Shown: in pieces, positions 9,953 to 20,700 of the stretch
Position numbering within the stretch: the stretch's first letter is position 1
Layout of the letters: each line of letters begins with the position of its first letter
Source of the DNA: Ohtaekwangia kribbensis
GTDB taxonomy: Bacteria; Bacteroidota; Bacteroidia; Cytophagales; Cyclobacteriaceae
Assembly: GCF_042676245.1 (NCBI RefSeq)
Contig: NZ_JBHTKA010000007.1
Span: 558,001-622,000, forward strand
Reading direction: 5' to 3'
Length of the DNA: 64,000 bases
Notes under the pieces: generated by a model
What the model was told of the DNA's origin: nothing
Seen by the model: only the letters and a program-made list of their open reading frames with translations
Database searches by the model: none
Made by a program: the position numbers and the translations under genes

Positions 9953-9984
9953 TTGTCTGGTGCGGCTGCCTCCGTTTTTCTTTG
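9953..9984 (+). promoter_or_regulatory. putative Bacteroidota-type promoter
   Basis: TTG at 9953-9955 and TTTCTTTG at 9977-9984 (one mismatch to TAnnTTTG) are separated by 21 bases, fitting the -33/-7 pattern of this phylum. It would start transcription just upstream of the ATG at 10004, which supports that start over the in-frame one at 9938. Confidence 0.4.
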
Positions 9985-10003
9985 CATCATCATTCAGACG
10001 ATT

Positions 10004-10774
10004 ATGGATACATACGAAACGTTCAGACAACTTCATCAGCAGCAGGAAGCGCTGCTCCTCGGTAATGCATGGAATGTACATAGCGCCAGACTATTGGAAC
10101 AAAACGGATTCAAAGCTATTGCTACTTCGAGTACAGCCTTGTCGTATGCGCTGGGCTATGACGATGGCGAAGGTATGTCTTTTGCCGAGCTGCTATATAC
10201 CTTGAAGCGCATGGTTGCTTCCGTACGTGTTCCCGTATCTGCTGATATAGAATTCGGGTATAGCGCTACCGTTGCAGGTTTACTGGAGAACATCGACAAG
10301 CTTCACGATGCCGGTGTAGTCGGTATCAACATCGAAGACTCTGTTGTTACATCCGGAAGACAGTTGATAACCGCGGATGCTTTTTGCCGGAAACTCGATG
10401 CCATTCGGAATCATTGTATACAACATAACATTCAACTCTTTGTGAATGCGCGCACGGATACATTTTTACTCGATGTACCGGCACGCATGGATGAAACACT
10501 TTCGCGCCTGAAGGCGTATACCGATGCCGGTGCAGACGGAATTTTTGTACCCTGTGTAACGGCCACTGAAGACATTCGTCAGATTGTTGACGCTTGCGCA
10601 TCGCCCGTCAACGTGTTGAGCATGCCCGGTCTTGCTCCTTTTACAATGCTGTCAGCTATAGGTGTAAAACGAATTAGTATGGGTAACTTTGCGTATGATA
10701 AAATGATGGAGAGTTTTGCTCAAAGCGTGACCCGCATTCAAAAAGAGCAGTCGTTTGAATCACTGTTTGTATAA
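10004..10774 (+). CDS. isocitrate lyase / PEP mutase family protein
   Basis: 256-residue TIM-barrel enzyme of the PEP mutase/ICL superfamily, a group that forms or breaks C-C or P-C bonds next to a carboxylate. Visible family elements are the metal-binding region SADIEFGYS, the following GVVGINIEDSV, and FVNARTDTFL. The KKCGH motif of true isocitrate lyases is absent, so the reaction cannot be named; related short proteins are often annotated as oxaloacetate decarboxylase or 2-methylisocitrate-lyase-like. The start at ATG 10004 is preferred because the upstream extension from 9938 is not family-like and overlaps a candidate promoter. Confidence 0.85.
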   Translation: MDTYETFRQLHQQQEALLLGNAWNVHSARLLEQNGFKAIATSSTALSYALGYDDGEGMSFAELLYTLKRMVASVRVPVSADIEFGYSATVAGLLENIDKLHDAGVVGINIEDSVVTSGRQLITADAFCRKLDAIRNHCIQHNIQLFVNARTDTFLLDVPARMDETLSRLKAYTDAGADGIFVPCVTATEDIRQIVDACASPVNVLSMPGLAPFTMLSAIGVKRISMGNFAYDKMMESFAQSVTRIQKEQSFESLFV

Positions 10775-10805
10775 ATAAGTTGTTGTCAGGTATATAGGTA
10801 TTATT

Positions 10806-11861
10806 ATGAAAAGGGCGTTGACATTTGAGGAGAAGTATAAAGCGATGCTCAGCGAAGATGCTTCGTTTGAAGGTGTGTTTATTACCGCAGTAAAAACTAC
10901 CGGTATATTTTGCAGACCTGCGTGCCGGGCGCGGAAACCCAAAGCTGAGAATGTAATCTTTTATGACTCACCACAGGAAGCTATACTCAACGGTTTCCGA
11001 CCTTGCAAAATCTGCAAGCCGCTGGAGCAGGCGAGTACAACACCGGAACCTATTCAGCAACTGATTGATGAATTAAATAACAATCCCTATATACGGATAA
11101 AGGATCATGATTTACGAACCCGCGGCATTGAGCCCAGCCAGATACGCAGGTGGTTTAAGAAACATCACAACCTGAGCTTTCACGCCTATCAGCGAATGCT
11201 GCGCCTCAACGCTGCGTTTCATAAAATTACCGTAGGGGAGTCTGTTACCAGCACGGCATTTGACAGCGGTTATAATTCATTAAGTGGTTTTGCCGATGGC
11301 TATAGATCTATATTTGGCAAGGCACCATCCCGCTCAAAAGCGAAGACAGTAATAAATATAGTACGCTTCACAACACCATTGGGTCCTATGTTTGGATGTG
11401 CTACTGCACAAGGTGTTTGCCTGGCTGAGTTTACCAATCGCAGAATGCTTGAGACAGAATTTAAAAGTCTGTGCAAACGTCTTGATGCCGTTATACTTCC
11501 CGGCACGAATAAACACCTGGAGCAATTGGAGAAAGAGCTTGCAGAATACTTTTCGGGTAAACGAAAGCAATTTACAGTTCCGTTACATACACCGGGTACT
11601 GATTTTCAGCAGCAGGTATGGAATAATTTACAACAGCTTCCGTATGGAGAAACAATTTCGTATAAAAAACTTGCTACAGGCATGGGGATAACTTCAGCCG
11701 TGCGGGCCGTTGCATCGGCCAATGGCTATAATCGGATTGCGATCCTTATTCCATGTCACCGCGTGATTGGCGAGAACGGTGATCTGACAGGCTATGGCGG
11801 TGGACTCGCCCGAAAGAAATGGCTGCTGGATTTTGAGAAGAGTATAGCGGTAGCGAAATAA
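10806..11861 (+). CDS. ada: bifunctional Ada: methyl-DNA repair protein and transcriptional activator
   Basis: 351 residues with the full Ada architecture. The N-terminal zinc domain has Cys36, Cys40, Cys67 and Cys70 (FCRPACRAR and RPCKICKPL), which take methyl groups from phosphotriesters. An AraC-type helix-turn-helix follows (about 85-175, with WFKKHHNLSFHAYQRMLRLN). The C-terminal O6-methylguanine-DNA methyltransferase has active Cys317 in IPCHRVIG. Methylated Ada activates its own and other repair genes. The gene stands alone here, 31 bases after the PEP-mutase-like gene on the same strand. Confidence 0.95.
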   Translation: MKRALTFEEKYKAMLSEDASFEGVFITAVKTTGIFCRPACRARKPKAENVIFYDSPQEAILNGFRPCKICKPLEQASTTPEPIQQLIDELNNNPYIRIKDHDLRTRGIEPSQIRRWFKKHHNLSFHAYQRMLRLNAAFHKITVGESVTSTAFDSGYNSLSGFADGYRSIFGKAPSRSKAKTVINIVRFTTPLGPMFGCATAQGVCLAEFTNRRMLETEFKSLCKRLDAVILPGTNKHLEQLEKELAEYFSGKRKQFTVPLHTPGTDFQQQVWNNLQQLPYGETISYKKLATGMGITSAVRAVASANGYNRIAILIPCHRVIGENGDLTGYGGGLARKKWLLDFEKSIAVAK

Positions 11862-11930
11862 TCTGTCCTGGAAGTGTATCGTCAACATTTGAATCAGGCA
11901 TTACTATAACACCTTTTGACGTATAGGTAA

Positions 11931-11949
11931 AAACTTGAAAATCAAGTTT
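11931..11949. repeat. short perfect inverted repeat
   Basis: AAACTTGA / TCAAGTTT with a three-base loop, 69 bases after the ada stop. There is no T tract, so it may be an operator or a weak terminator. Confidence 0.4.
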
Positions 11950-11991
11950 AATAGCAGGTTCTGGTAGTTGAATTAACTTTTTGCGCAGTTT

Positions 11992-12025
11992 TTTGGGTGA
12001 TGGACATCTTTTTCACGTACCTTTA
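11992..12025 (+). promoter_or_regulatory. putative promoter of the large T9SS protein
   Basis: TTTG at 11992-11995 and TACCTTTA at 12018-12025 are separated by 22 bases, one mismatch from the Bacteroidota TTTG / TAnnTTTG consensus. The predicted leader would be about 110 bases. Confidence 0.45.
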
Positions 12026-12141
12026 TCACAAACCGTAGCGCCCGTCTCTTAACCCGATATCCGTGAAGTTGCTTGTTCACAGGCAGGGGAGAAGTGGACT
12101 CTGTCGGTACGTAGGTGCAACAACCTTAACCTGAAATCCCA

Positions 12142-15100
12142 ATGAGCCCTAACCTGTGTGTGAAGAGATCAATAGTACTGGTCGGTCTTTTATTCCTTTC
12201 GTGGAGTGTTTTCTCACAATCGATCACAACATCAACCATTACTGGATCGCCTTTTTGTGCCGGAGCCGCGGTAAATGTTCCCTATACTATAAGCGGTACA
12301 TTTACATCCGGAAATATATTTACGGCACAACTCTCGGATGCCACCGGAAGTTTTGCAAGTCCTGTAGCGATTGGTACACTCACTTCTATCAATGCCGGTA
12401 CCATTAATGCCACCATTCCCTTTACCACGGCCAGTGGCACTGCGTATAGGGTTCGCGTTGTAAGTTCAAATCCGGTTACTACCGGTAGCAACAACGGGGC
12501 AAACCTTACCGTCAACGCACTGACTTTATCGGCCCCGGTTTTAACGGAGACATCATTTTGCCAGGGACAAACATTTTCCATTACCTATACCGTCAATTGT
12601 GATTTCTCCAATACACCTTCCAACAATATATTTACCGCACAACTCTCCGATGCTACCGGAAGTTTTGCGAGCCCGGTAACGATCGGTACCAATACATCGG
12701 TTGCTTCCGGAACGATCAGCGCATCTATACCAGGCGGTACACCTGCGGGAAGTGCCTATAGAATACGCATCGTGGCATCAAACCCTGCAATCACCAGCGC
12801 TACCAATGGTACGGATCTGAGTATAGCAGCTCCGGCCGGAGATCCCGCTATATTTGGAAACAACGTATGGAATGTGTATGCCTATATCGGCACATCGTAT
12901 ACAACCTATGCGGGATACTATACTGAAAACAACCTGTCGTTTAACACTACTAACCGATGGGCTAATAATACGAGTCCTTCCAATGCGAACAGCAGTGCGG
13001 GTACAGCTTACCAGGGATGTACGATTGCCAATACCAGTACATACTCCTTTATACACAAGCGTGCAGGCTTTGCCTGTGGTTATTATCAGATTGATATACC
13101 TGCGCATGATGACAACGTAACTTTGTTCATTGATGGTGTACAGGTATACCAGCACGTAGGTTGCTGCGATGCACATACCAATGTATGGACGGGTTTCCTG
13201 GGTACATCTTCTACCGTAGAGGCGCGGGTACAAAACTCAGGCGCTGGTAATTCATACCTCACATTGCAATTCAGTACATCTGCAGTACCCTTGACGATGT
13301 CGGCACCGGTTACGGTTTGTTCCGGTACACCGACTACATTGACCGTTTCATCACCCGTAACATTGTCCTATGCGTGGACACCGGCAGTAACACTCACACC
13401 GGCCACAGGCGCCAGTGTTGAAGCAAGACCTACAGCGACCACTACCTATACCGTTACAGGTACGGATGCAACTACAGGATGTACTGTGTCCAACAGTGTA
13501 TTGGTTACTGTAGCGGCTACACCGACAACGACTATAGCTCCGGCACCTTCTACGATATGTTCGGGTATAACAACGATAACATTAACGGCAAGCGGTGCCA
13601 ATACCTATACGTGGTCGCCGGCTACCGGTCTCAATACAACTACGGGTAATACCGTTATTGTAAATCCATCGGTATCGACAACCTATACTGTGACCGGTAG
13701 TAACAACTGTGCTACGTCAAATGCATCGCGTTTTATTACTGTGCAGAACCCACCGACTACACCAACACCAAGCGGATTTGGTGACGGTACGTGGAATGTA
13801 TACTGCTTCAGCGGCACTGATTTCAGCAATTACTATGGTTACTATACCGAGAACAACCTGAACTTCAATACCACCAGCCGCTGGGCAGATGCGAGTGGCC
13901 CCTCCGTTGCAAACGCTTCTTCCGGTATAGGTTATACGGGATGTTCAGTAAATACAACGTTTTACTCCATGAGCTTTAAGCGCACCAATATACCCTGTGG
14001 CTATTACCAGCTTGATATACCGTATCATGACGACAACGTGACGCTATATATAGATGGCGCGCAGGTATTTCAACACAACGGCTGGGGCGATGTACATACC
14101 AACGTATGGACCGGATTTATAGGTCCAGCCAGCACAGTAGAATTACGCCTGATCAACAACTCAGGTCCCGGGAGATTGCAATTCTCCATGGTGCCATCAA
14201 CCACCACACCGGTATCAGTCAACACACCGGTTACAATTTGTGCCGGCACGAGTACAACGCTCACAGCAACATCGGCCATTAGCGGAGCAACCTATAGCTG
14301 GGCACCGGGTGATGCAGCCAACACCGGAACCGTCGCGACACCAGCTAATGCCAGTACCAGTATATCACCGGTTGTGTCGGATAATTATATAGTAACATTG
14401 ACCGATGCAGCCGAGACCGGATGTACGGCAACCAACTTCGTTCCGGTTACGATCGATCCGTTGGCGAATACATCGGTAACACCAACCGTAGGTTCAACAT
14501 ATTGTCCGGGTACATCCTTTACATTAACTGCGAGTGGCGCGAGTTCCTATACCTGGTCATCGAGTACAGGAGCTTCCGGAGGTTTGAGTGCTACATCCGG
14601 TTTCCAGGTAACAGCCAGTCCTACCGTAACAACAACCTATACGGTATCCGGCAGTAACAATTGTAATACACTTGATGCCTTCAGTACGATCACCATTAAT
14701 CCGTTACCGGCTGTCAATACCTATCCAACCAACACGTGGAATGTATATGCGTTTAACTCCACAGTAGTGGGAACAAATTATTCCGGTTACTATACCGAGA
14801 ACGGATCCGGTGCCAGCGGTTATGATTTCAATACAACTACACGCTGGGCTAATAACGCAGCGCCATCAACAGCGAATGCTACGAACGGAACAGCGTACCA
14901 GGGATGTGCGCTCGGTGTGTCCAATTATAGTCTCAGTTTCAAGCGATCCGGCTTTACCTGTGGTATATATCAGATCAGTATACCGGCACACGATGATAAT
15001 TTTACATTGCTCATCAATGGAACACAAGTAGCACAACACAACGGTTGCTGCGATGCACACGGTACACTTTGGACGGGTATACTTGAAAGTACATCGCAGG

Positions 15101-16674
15101 TTGAACTGCGCCTGATACAAGGCGGAGGTACTGCATACCTTACGGTACAATTTACACCGGTAACGCATACAGCATCCGATGTTATATGGACCGGAGCGGT
15201 AAGCTCAGATTGGTTTGATGCCAGTAACTGGTGTGGATCTATACCAACGTCTGCAACGGATGTAACGATACCGGCTGCAGGCGTGCGTAACATGCCCGTT
15301 ATAGCTGGTGCCGGTGCACAGTGCCGCAACCTTACCATTAACGGAGCGGTAGCTGCAGGCACCTATAACTCCGCTATAGCGGCTGCATCGCTGGCTACGA
15401 GTGGAACATTCAACCTGCAGGTATACGGCAGCTGGACGAACAGCGGAGGCTTTACGGCCAATAGTGGTACCGTTGAGTTTGTCGGAACCAACGCATCCAA
15501 CACGATCAGCGGTGTTTCCGCTCAAACCTTTCACAATCTGGTGATCAACAAAACGAACAACATTACAATATCGTCTGGTACACAACAGGTGCGTAATCAA
15601 CTCACGCTTACCAATGGTATAGTATATCAGAACGGTATATTGGAAATACTAAATGGCGCTACAGTTACCGGAGCGAGCAATGCAAGTCACATCGATGGTG
15701 ATATACGCAAAGTTGGAAACACTGCATTTATATTCCCGGTAGGAGACAACGGTTATTATCGCCCGATCGGGATGTCGGCTCCGGCACAGGCTACCGATCA
15801 TTTTACTGCGCAATATTTCCATAGCAACCCGACTGTGTTATACCCGAACGCACAACGCGATGCTTCGCTCGATCACGTGAGTGGTGCCGAGTATTGGACC
15901 TTGAATCGTACCGGTGGTACCTCGGGTGTAAACGTAACGTTAAGCTGGGATGGTAACAGCGGAACTGTAAATGATCTGGCTGCTTTGCGTGTAGCGCGCT
16001 GGGATATAGGTCTCGGCAGTTGGAAAGATCAAGGTAACGGTGGTACAACCGGAACTACCAGTGCCGGTACGGTAGTTACCAGTGGTGCTGTAACATCGTT
16101 CAGTCCGTTTGCATTGGCATCGGGTAACGGGAACAATCCATTACCGGTTACATTGCTGAGTTTTACCGGTAAGAAAAACAGTGAAAACCAGGTCGAGTTG
16201 CGTTGGGCAACAGCCAACGAACTGAACAGCGATTACTTCCTGATTGAGCGTTCAAAGAATGGGAAATACTTCGAATCAATTGGCAGTGTCAAGGCAGCCG
16301 GTACTTCTACACAACGGCATGACTACACGTATACAGATGCATTGCCGTTCGCAGGAAGCTCATATTACCGCCTGAGACAAGTTGATTTCGATGGAACCAG
16401 TATGTATTCCAAACTCTGCTACATTGGTGGTGTTGAGGATGCCCTGGTTGTTCATCCCAACCCCACCACAGATTTTGTAGAGATTGAATCGAACGGTCAT
16501 GGTATAGCTTCGGTTACGGTTCGCAACGAAGTGGGATACCTGGTCAAAGTTCCGGTAAAAGAATCAGAACGTGGTGTTATTCTTAACATGACAGCACTAC
16601 CATCGGGTATATATATACTCGAGGTTCAACAGGAAGCACGCCTGACTACGCACAAAGTTGTAGTTGAAAAATAA
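12142..16674 (+). CDS. very large secreted T9SS-dependent adhesin-like protein
   Basis: 1510-residue surface or secreted protein. A signal peptide ends near SVFSQS. Then come two homologous Ig-like domains (about 24-125 and 126-233, both containing NIFTAQLSDATGSFASPV), and three copies of a roughly 140-residue module (about 239-377, 547-682 and 864-1004) separated by Ig/PKD-like domains with the pattern C.G...TLTASGA..YTW. A region near 1035-1110 is followed by a sheet-rich stretch starting about 1330 (LPVTLLSFTGKK). The C-terminal type A sorting module (about 1430-1510; VVHPNPTTDFVEI, GIYILEVQQ, THKVVVEK) directs export by the type IX system. No catalytic motif is evident, so adhesion, glycan binding or a gliding role is inference. 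Codons are Thr/Ser/Gly-rich. Confidence 0.9.
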   Translation: MSPNLCVKRSIVLVGLLFLSWSVFSQSITTSTITGSPFCAGAAVNVPYTISGTFTSGNIFTAQLSDATGSFASPVAIGTLTSINAGTINATIPFTTASGTAYRVRVVSSNPVTTGSNNGANLTVNALTLSAPVLTETSFCQGQTFSITYTVNCDFSNTPSNNIFTAQLSDATGSFASPVTIGTNTSVASGTISASIPGGTPAGSAYRIRIVASNPAITSATNGTDLSIAAPAGDPAIFGNNVWNVYAYIGTSYTTYAGYYTENNLSFNTTNRWANNTSPSNANSSAGTAYQGCTIANTSTYSFIHKRAGFACGYYQIDIPAHDDNVTLFIDGVQVYQHVGCCDAHTNVWTGFLGTSSTVEARVQNSGAGNSYLTLQFSTSAVPLTMSAPVTVCSGTPTTLTVSSPVTLSYAWTPAVTLTPATGASVEARPTATTTYTVTGTDATTGCTVSNSVLVTVAATPTTTIAPAPSTICSGITTITLTASGANTYTWSPATGLNTTTGNTVIVNPSVSTTYTVTGSNNCATSNASRFITVQNPPTTPTPSGFGDGTWNVYCFSGTDFSNYYGYYTENNLNFNTTSRWADASGPSVANASSGIGYTGCSVNTTFYSMSFKRTNIPCGYYQLDIPYHDDNVTLYIDGAQVFQHNGWGDVHTNVWTGFIGPASTVELRLINNSGPGRLQFSMVPSTTTPVSVNTPVTICAGTSTTLTATSAISGATYSWAPGDAANTGTVATPANASTSISPVVSDNYIVTLTDAAETGCTATNFVPVTIDPLANTSVTPTVGSTYCPGTSFTLTASGASSYTWSSSTGASGGLSATSGFQVTASPTVTTTYTVSGSNNCNTLDAFSTITINPLPAVNTYPTNTWNVYAFNSTVVGTNYSGYYTENGSGASGYDFNTTTRWANNAAPSTANATNGTAYQGCALGVSNYSLSFKRSGFTCGIYQISIPAHDDNFTLLINGTQVAQHNGCCDAHGTLWTGILESTSQVELRLIQGGGTAYLTVQFTPVTHTASDVIWTGAVSSDWFDASNWCGSIPTSATDVTIPAAGVRNMPVIAGAGAQCRNLTINGAVAAGTYNSAIAAASLATSGTFNLQVYGSWTNSGGFTANSGTVEFVGTNASNTISGVSAQTFHNLVINKTNNITISSGTQQVRNQLTLTNGIVYQNGILEILNGATVTGASNASHIDGDIRKVGNTAFIFPVGDNGYYRPIGMSAPAQATDHFTAQYFHSNPTVLYPNAQRDASLDHVSGAEYWTLNRTGGTSGVNVTLSWDGNSGTVNDLAALRVARWDIGLGSWKDQGNGGTTGTTSAGTVVTSGAVTSFSPFALASGNGNNPLPVTLLSFTGKKNSENQVELRWATANELNSDYFLIERSKNGKYFESIGSVKAAGTSTQRHDYTYTDALPFAGSSYYRLRQVDFDGTSMYSKLCYIGGVEDALVVHPNPTTDFVEIESNGHGIASVTVRNEVGYLVKVPVKESERGVILNMTALPSGIYILEVQQEARLTTHKVVVEK
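12856..15156 (+). repeat. three diverged copies of a WNVY...YYTENN module within the T9SS protein
   Basis: Copies lie at about 12856-13275, 13780-14190 and 14731-15156. Shared features in order are WNVY, GYYTEN, FNTT.RWA, a Cys in YQGC or YTGC, a second Cys in F.CG or I.CGYYQ, HDDN followed by a strand with DG or NG, and a QH.G...H.....WTG turn. Copies 1 and 3 have GCCDAH at the turn while copy 2 has GWGDVH. The HDDN...IDG pattern is reminiscent of PA14-type beta sandwiches (inference). Confidence 0.8.
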
Positions 16675-16683
16675 CAGGTTGCA

Positions 16684-16720
16684 GATACAACGGATAGCAC
16701 ATCCGTTGTATCTTTGTCTT
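16684..16720 (+). terminator. rho-independent terminator of the T9SS protein gene
   Basis: A 12-base perfect stem GATACAACGGAT / ATCCGTTGTATC with a five-base loop is followed by TTTGTCTT. It lies ten bases after the stop. Confidence 0.85.
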
Positions 16721-16851
16721 ATTAAACGCTTTTCATAAATATTCGAAACCGCATCGTTCCACAGAAAAATCTTTCTGTTCGGTGCAGTATACTTTGCTTT
16801 CTCAGAGGCAAGGTTCTATTACCTATTCATTGAATTTTATGAAAAAGCATT

Positions 16852-17490
16852 ATGAAACAGAATCAAACTATTGCCGTTCTTGGCGCTACCGGTAAATCCG
16901 GAAAATATCTTGTCGACCAGCTTCTTAAACAAGGATACGCTATTCGCGTGCTGGTTCGTGATCCTGCTAAATTCACAACGATTAATTCACGCATCGAAGT
17001 TATACAGGGCGATGCCCGCGACTATACCGCTATATACCGGCTGCTTGAAAAATGCGAAGCTGTTATCAGTACATTAGGACAACGTAAAGGAGAACCGCCC
17101 GTACTCAGCCAGGCAACAACGCACATCGTACAGGCTATGTGCGAACGGAATATAAACCGGTATATTGTTGTAACAGGTTTAAGTATTGATATACCCGGTG
17201 ACCGGAAAAGTTTCCGGACAAAGTTTTGGTCGCGTATCATGAAGTGGTTCTTCGGTTCCGTTATTGCTGATAAACAAAAGGAGTTTTCGGTATTGGCCAC
17301 CAGTTGGCTGCGATGGACACTGGTTCGTCTGCCGATGATTGAACGCACGGAAGAAACCGGGGCAATTGCCATCGATCTGTATGACTGTCCTGGAAAGAAG
17401 ATACGGGCAACAGACCTTGCAGTCTTTTTGGTACAGCAGTTATCGGATAATCGCTTTATACAAAAGGCACCTTTTATAGCCAGTATATAA
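16852..17490 (+). CDS. NAD(P)-binding atypical SDR (NmrA/YwnB-like)
   Basis: 212-residue Rossmann protein of the NAD(P)H-binding atypical short-chain dehydrogenase group. The dinucleotide motif GATGKSGKYLVDQL is near the N-terminus, followed by VIQGDARD and VISTLGQ, both typical of this group. No YxxxK catalytic pair is obvious, so it may sense NAD(P)H or have reductase activity of unknown substrate. It is monocistronic, bounded by terminators on both sides. Confidence 0.82.
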   Translation: MKQNQTIAVLGATGKSGKYLVDQLLKQGYAIRVLVRDPAKFTTINSRIEVIQGDARDYTAIYRLLEKCEAVISTLGQRKGEPPVLSQATTHIVQAMCERNINRYIVVTGLSIDIPGDRKSFRTKFWSRIMKWFFGSVIADKQKEFSVLATSWLRWTLVRLPMIERTEETGAIAIDLYDCPGKKIRATDLAVFLVQQLSDNRFIQKAPFIASI

Positions 17491-17504
17491 TTGATCATAC
17501 ACAC

Positions 17505-17536
17505 GTGAGCCGGCACTTCGCTGGCTCACATTTTTG
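17505..17536 (+). terminator. rho-independent terminator
   Basis: GTGAGCCGG (17505-17513) pairs with CTGGCTCAC (17521-17529; one mismatch), followed by ATTTTTG. Confidence 0.8.
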
Positions 17537-17765
17537 TGTAGTGTTCCTGGCATTGTCTCATATTCAGCCGTTGTATAAAGGCACCGTGATTAAATCAGAG
17601 AAATGATTATCTTAAACCGGTATATTCACGGGTAACCGGAATAACCTTGGTCTCTTGTGCAGGCGTGATCTTTCCTGTCGGGGTTGGGCATAATTGTTTT
17701 GCGTGATGTAAGGATCTGCACGGCAGCTTCCCGGTAGAATAATGTTTGTGTAAAACTTTTGAGCG

Positions 17766-20700
17766 ATGTATCGGAACATTACCATATTACTTGTAGAAGA
17801 TAATTCGGATGATGTTGTACTTGTACAAAGTATTTTAAAAGATACCGAGTATGTCAGCGCGCGGATGATCCTGAAAAGTTCGTTGCAGGAAGCCGTTGAT
17901 TTCTCAGCTGATAATCCCTGGGTAAATGTTATTTTATTCGGACTCGATATAGTCGGTGACGAAGGGATTGATATGTTGAGACAACTCAGTGCTGCATATC
18001 CCATCAGTCCCATGATCGTACTCACACAGGAAGATGATGACGAAATGGCGGTGCAGGTGCTGCGTGAAGGTGCCCAGAACTATATTAACAAGCAGCAGCT
18101 CAATCAACGTATATTAAGACGCGCTATCCTTCACTCCATTGAACGCAATGAAAACCTGTTGAAGTTGAAAAATGCCTATAGAGCGTTGCAACTTTCAGAG
18201 CAGCGTTTTGCCAGGCTGTTTCATTTTAACCCGGTGGCAGGGCTCGCACTTGCCACGTTCGATGGTGTATTTTCAGAGGTTAATGAAATCTTTCTGAAAC
18301 TGCTCGGCTATACACGCGAAGAAGTTATCGGTAAGCATGTGCATGAATTAAGTATCTGGCGAGATCCCGATCTGCGCGAGCGCATGGTAGCGATGCTGAA
18401 GCAGGGTGAAGAAGTGCGCAATAAAGAAGTACAGTTATATACCAAGTCGCGCAGGATAATCGATGTGTTGTTCTCGATGGATATCGTGGAAATGGAAAAT
18501 GGTCCTATGGTCATTTCAACCGCCAATGATATAACGGATCGGGTAGAGGCCGAGAAAAGATTGCGCGAAAGCGAGCAGAGCCTGGATATACTCATCAACA
18601 GTTCGCCAGACCAGATCTGGCTTATTGATTACGAACTGAAACTGGTAAAAGCAAATAAAGCTTTCTTCCTTGCTGTGAAAGACGCCTATAATATTGACCT
18701 GAAGGTAGGCGACTTTATACTTTTCTCGGGAGTGCCCGATGATAAGAAGCAACAGTGGATGCAATACTATAGTCGTGCATTGGCGGGTGAATATTTTACC
18801 GAAGAGTATGAAGAGCATGATCCTCGTTCGGAGCAAAATACCTGTTTTGAACTTACCATGAATCCGGTATATAATGAAAAAAGGCAAGTGATTGGTGCTG
18901 GCTGTTTTTCGCGTGAGATAACGCTTCGTAAACAGACGGAACGAAATATACAGGCGGTGAATGAGAAGTACGAAATACTATCGCGGGCTACAAACGATGC
19001 TGTGTGGGACTGGAGCCTGGTAGACGATAAAGTTACCTGGAACCAGGGGCTCGAAGTAATTTTTGGTTATGAAAAGCGAAGCGAACAATATACCGGTAAC
19101 TGGTGGCTTGAAAATATACATGAAGATGATCGTCTGCGCGTGATTGATGAACTGTCTTCCGAAGTAACCCGCGGGGAGTCCAATACCAGTGCAACCTACC
19201 GGTTCCGGTGTGCGAATGGTACCTATAAATATGTTTTCAGCAGAGGCTATATTTTGTATGATGGCGGCCGGCCGGTGCGCATGATCGGTGCCATGCAGGA
19301 TATAGATATACTCACGCGTGCGAACAATGAGATCAGGAGATTGTCACTGGTAGCCAGCGCTACCGATAGCCTTGTAACCATTCTCGATGAAGATGAATAT
19401 ATAGAGTGGGTAAATGAAAGTTTTGAAAAACTGACGGGGTACAGACTGTTTGAAATTCAGGACAAGAAATTAAAAGATATACTGAACGGTCCAGAAACCG
19501 ATGGTGCCACACTTGAACGTATACGCAAGCAACTGGATGCCTGTGTGCCGGTAACAGAGGAGATATTAAACTACGCTAAAGACGGGCGCAAATTCTGGAT
19601 GAAGATCAATATAAACCCGGTGTTCGATCAGCGTGGTAAACTGGCAAAGTTTATTGCTGTAGGAACCGACATCACGATTCTGAAAGAGTATGAACGAAAT
19701 ATAACAACCATTGCCAAGGAACTATCGGATCTGATTGAGAATGCCAATGCAGTAATTTTTGGTATAGATGCAACCGGGGGTGTGAATGAATGGAATACAC
19801 TCGCGGTATCCGTTACAGGCTATAGCAAGGAATATGCTGCCGGAAAGAAGCTGCTGGAATTACTCGTGAGCAAGGAAGACTGGGAAGATACCGAGCTCAT
19901 GATGCGATCCGTGTTGCAGGGATTTCCGGTGAGCCATTATGAATTCCCGATGGTAAACCGGGCCGGTAATAAAATTATTCTCCTGCTCAGTGCAACACCG
20001 AGGAGAAATGCTTCCGGAGAAATTACCGGTCTGCTTGCCGTAGGACAGGACATTACCGAACTCACGCATTACCGTCACTCACTGGAAGAAAAGGTAAAGG
20101 AGCGCACGCATAAATTGCAGGCGGCCTTGGAAAAAGAGAAGGAACTTGTTACATTAAAGAGCAGGTTCGCTTCCATGGTGTCGCATGAATTCAGAACCCC
20201 GCTCGCAACGATACGTCTATCCGTTAACCACATTAAAAAGTACAAGAGTCGTATGAGCCCCGATGCTATTGATAGTAAAATAAAAGTTGTCTCGGAACAG
20301 GTTGATCACATGACGCACATGCTCGAAGAAGTGCTTACGCTGGGCAAGGCAGAAGAAAGCAAAATTCAGATATCGAAACGCAAGGTAAATATTGAGACAT
20401 TCTTCGCCGGTATACAGGAGGAGGTGGAGAATATATTCAAGCATTCTCATACAATTCATCGTACGCTGGACATGCAGCAGTATGAAATTGAGACAGACGT
20501 AGATTTACTGCGCAATGTATTTATCAACCTGCTGAGCAATGCTATAAAATTCTCACCGGGTAAAGCAGATATTTACCTGGAAGGACACCAGGAGGATAAA
20601 AAGCTGATCGTGCAGGTGCGCGATGAAGGATTGGGTATTCCCGAAGAAGAATTACCCAAGATCTTTGACCCGTTTCACCGCGGTACCAATGTCGCAACAA

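Noticed and set aside
12142..16674. Many long antisense frames within the T9SS gene
   Set aside because: They arise from Thr/Ser-rich codon bias and carry no domain; the sense frame is supported by signal peptide and sorting module.
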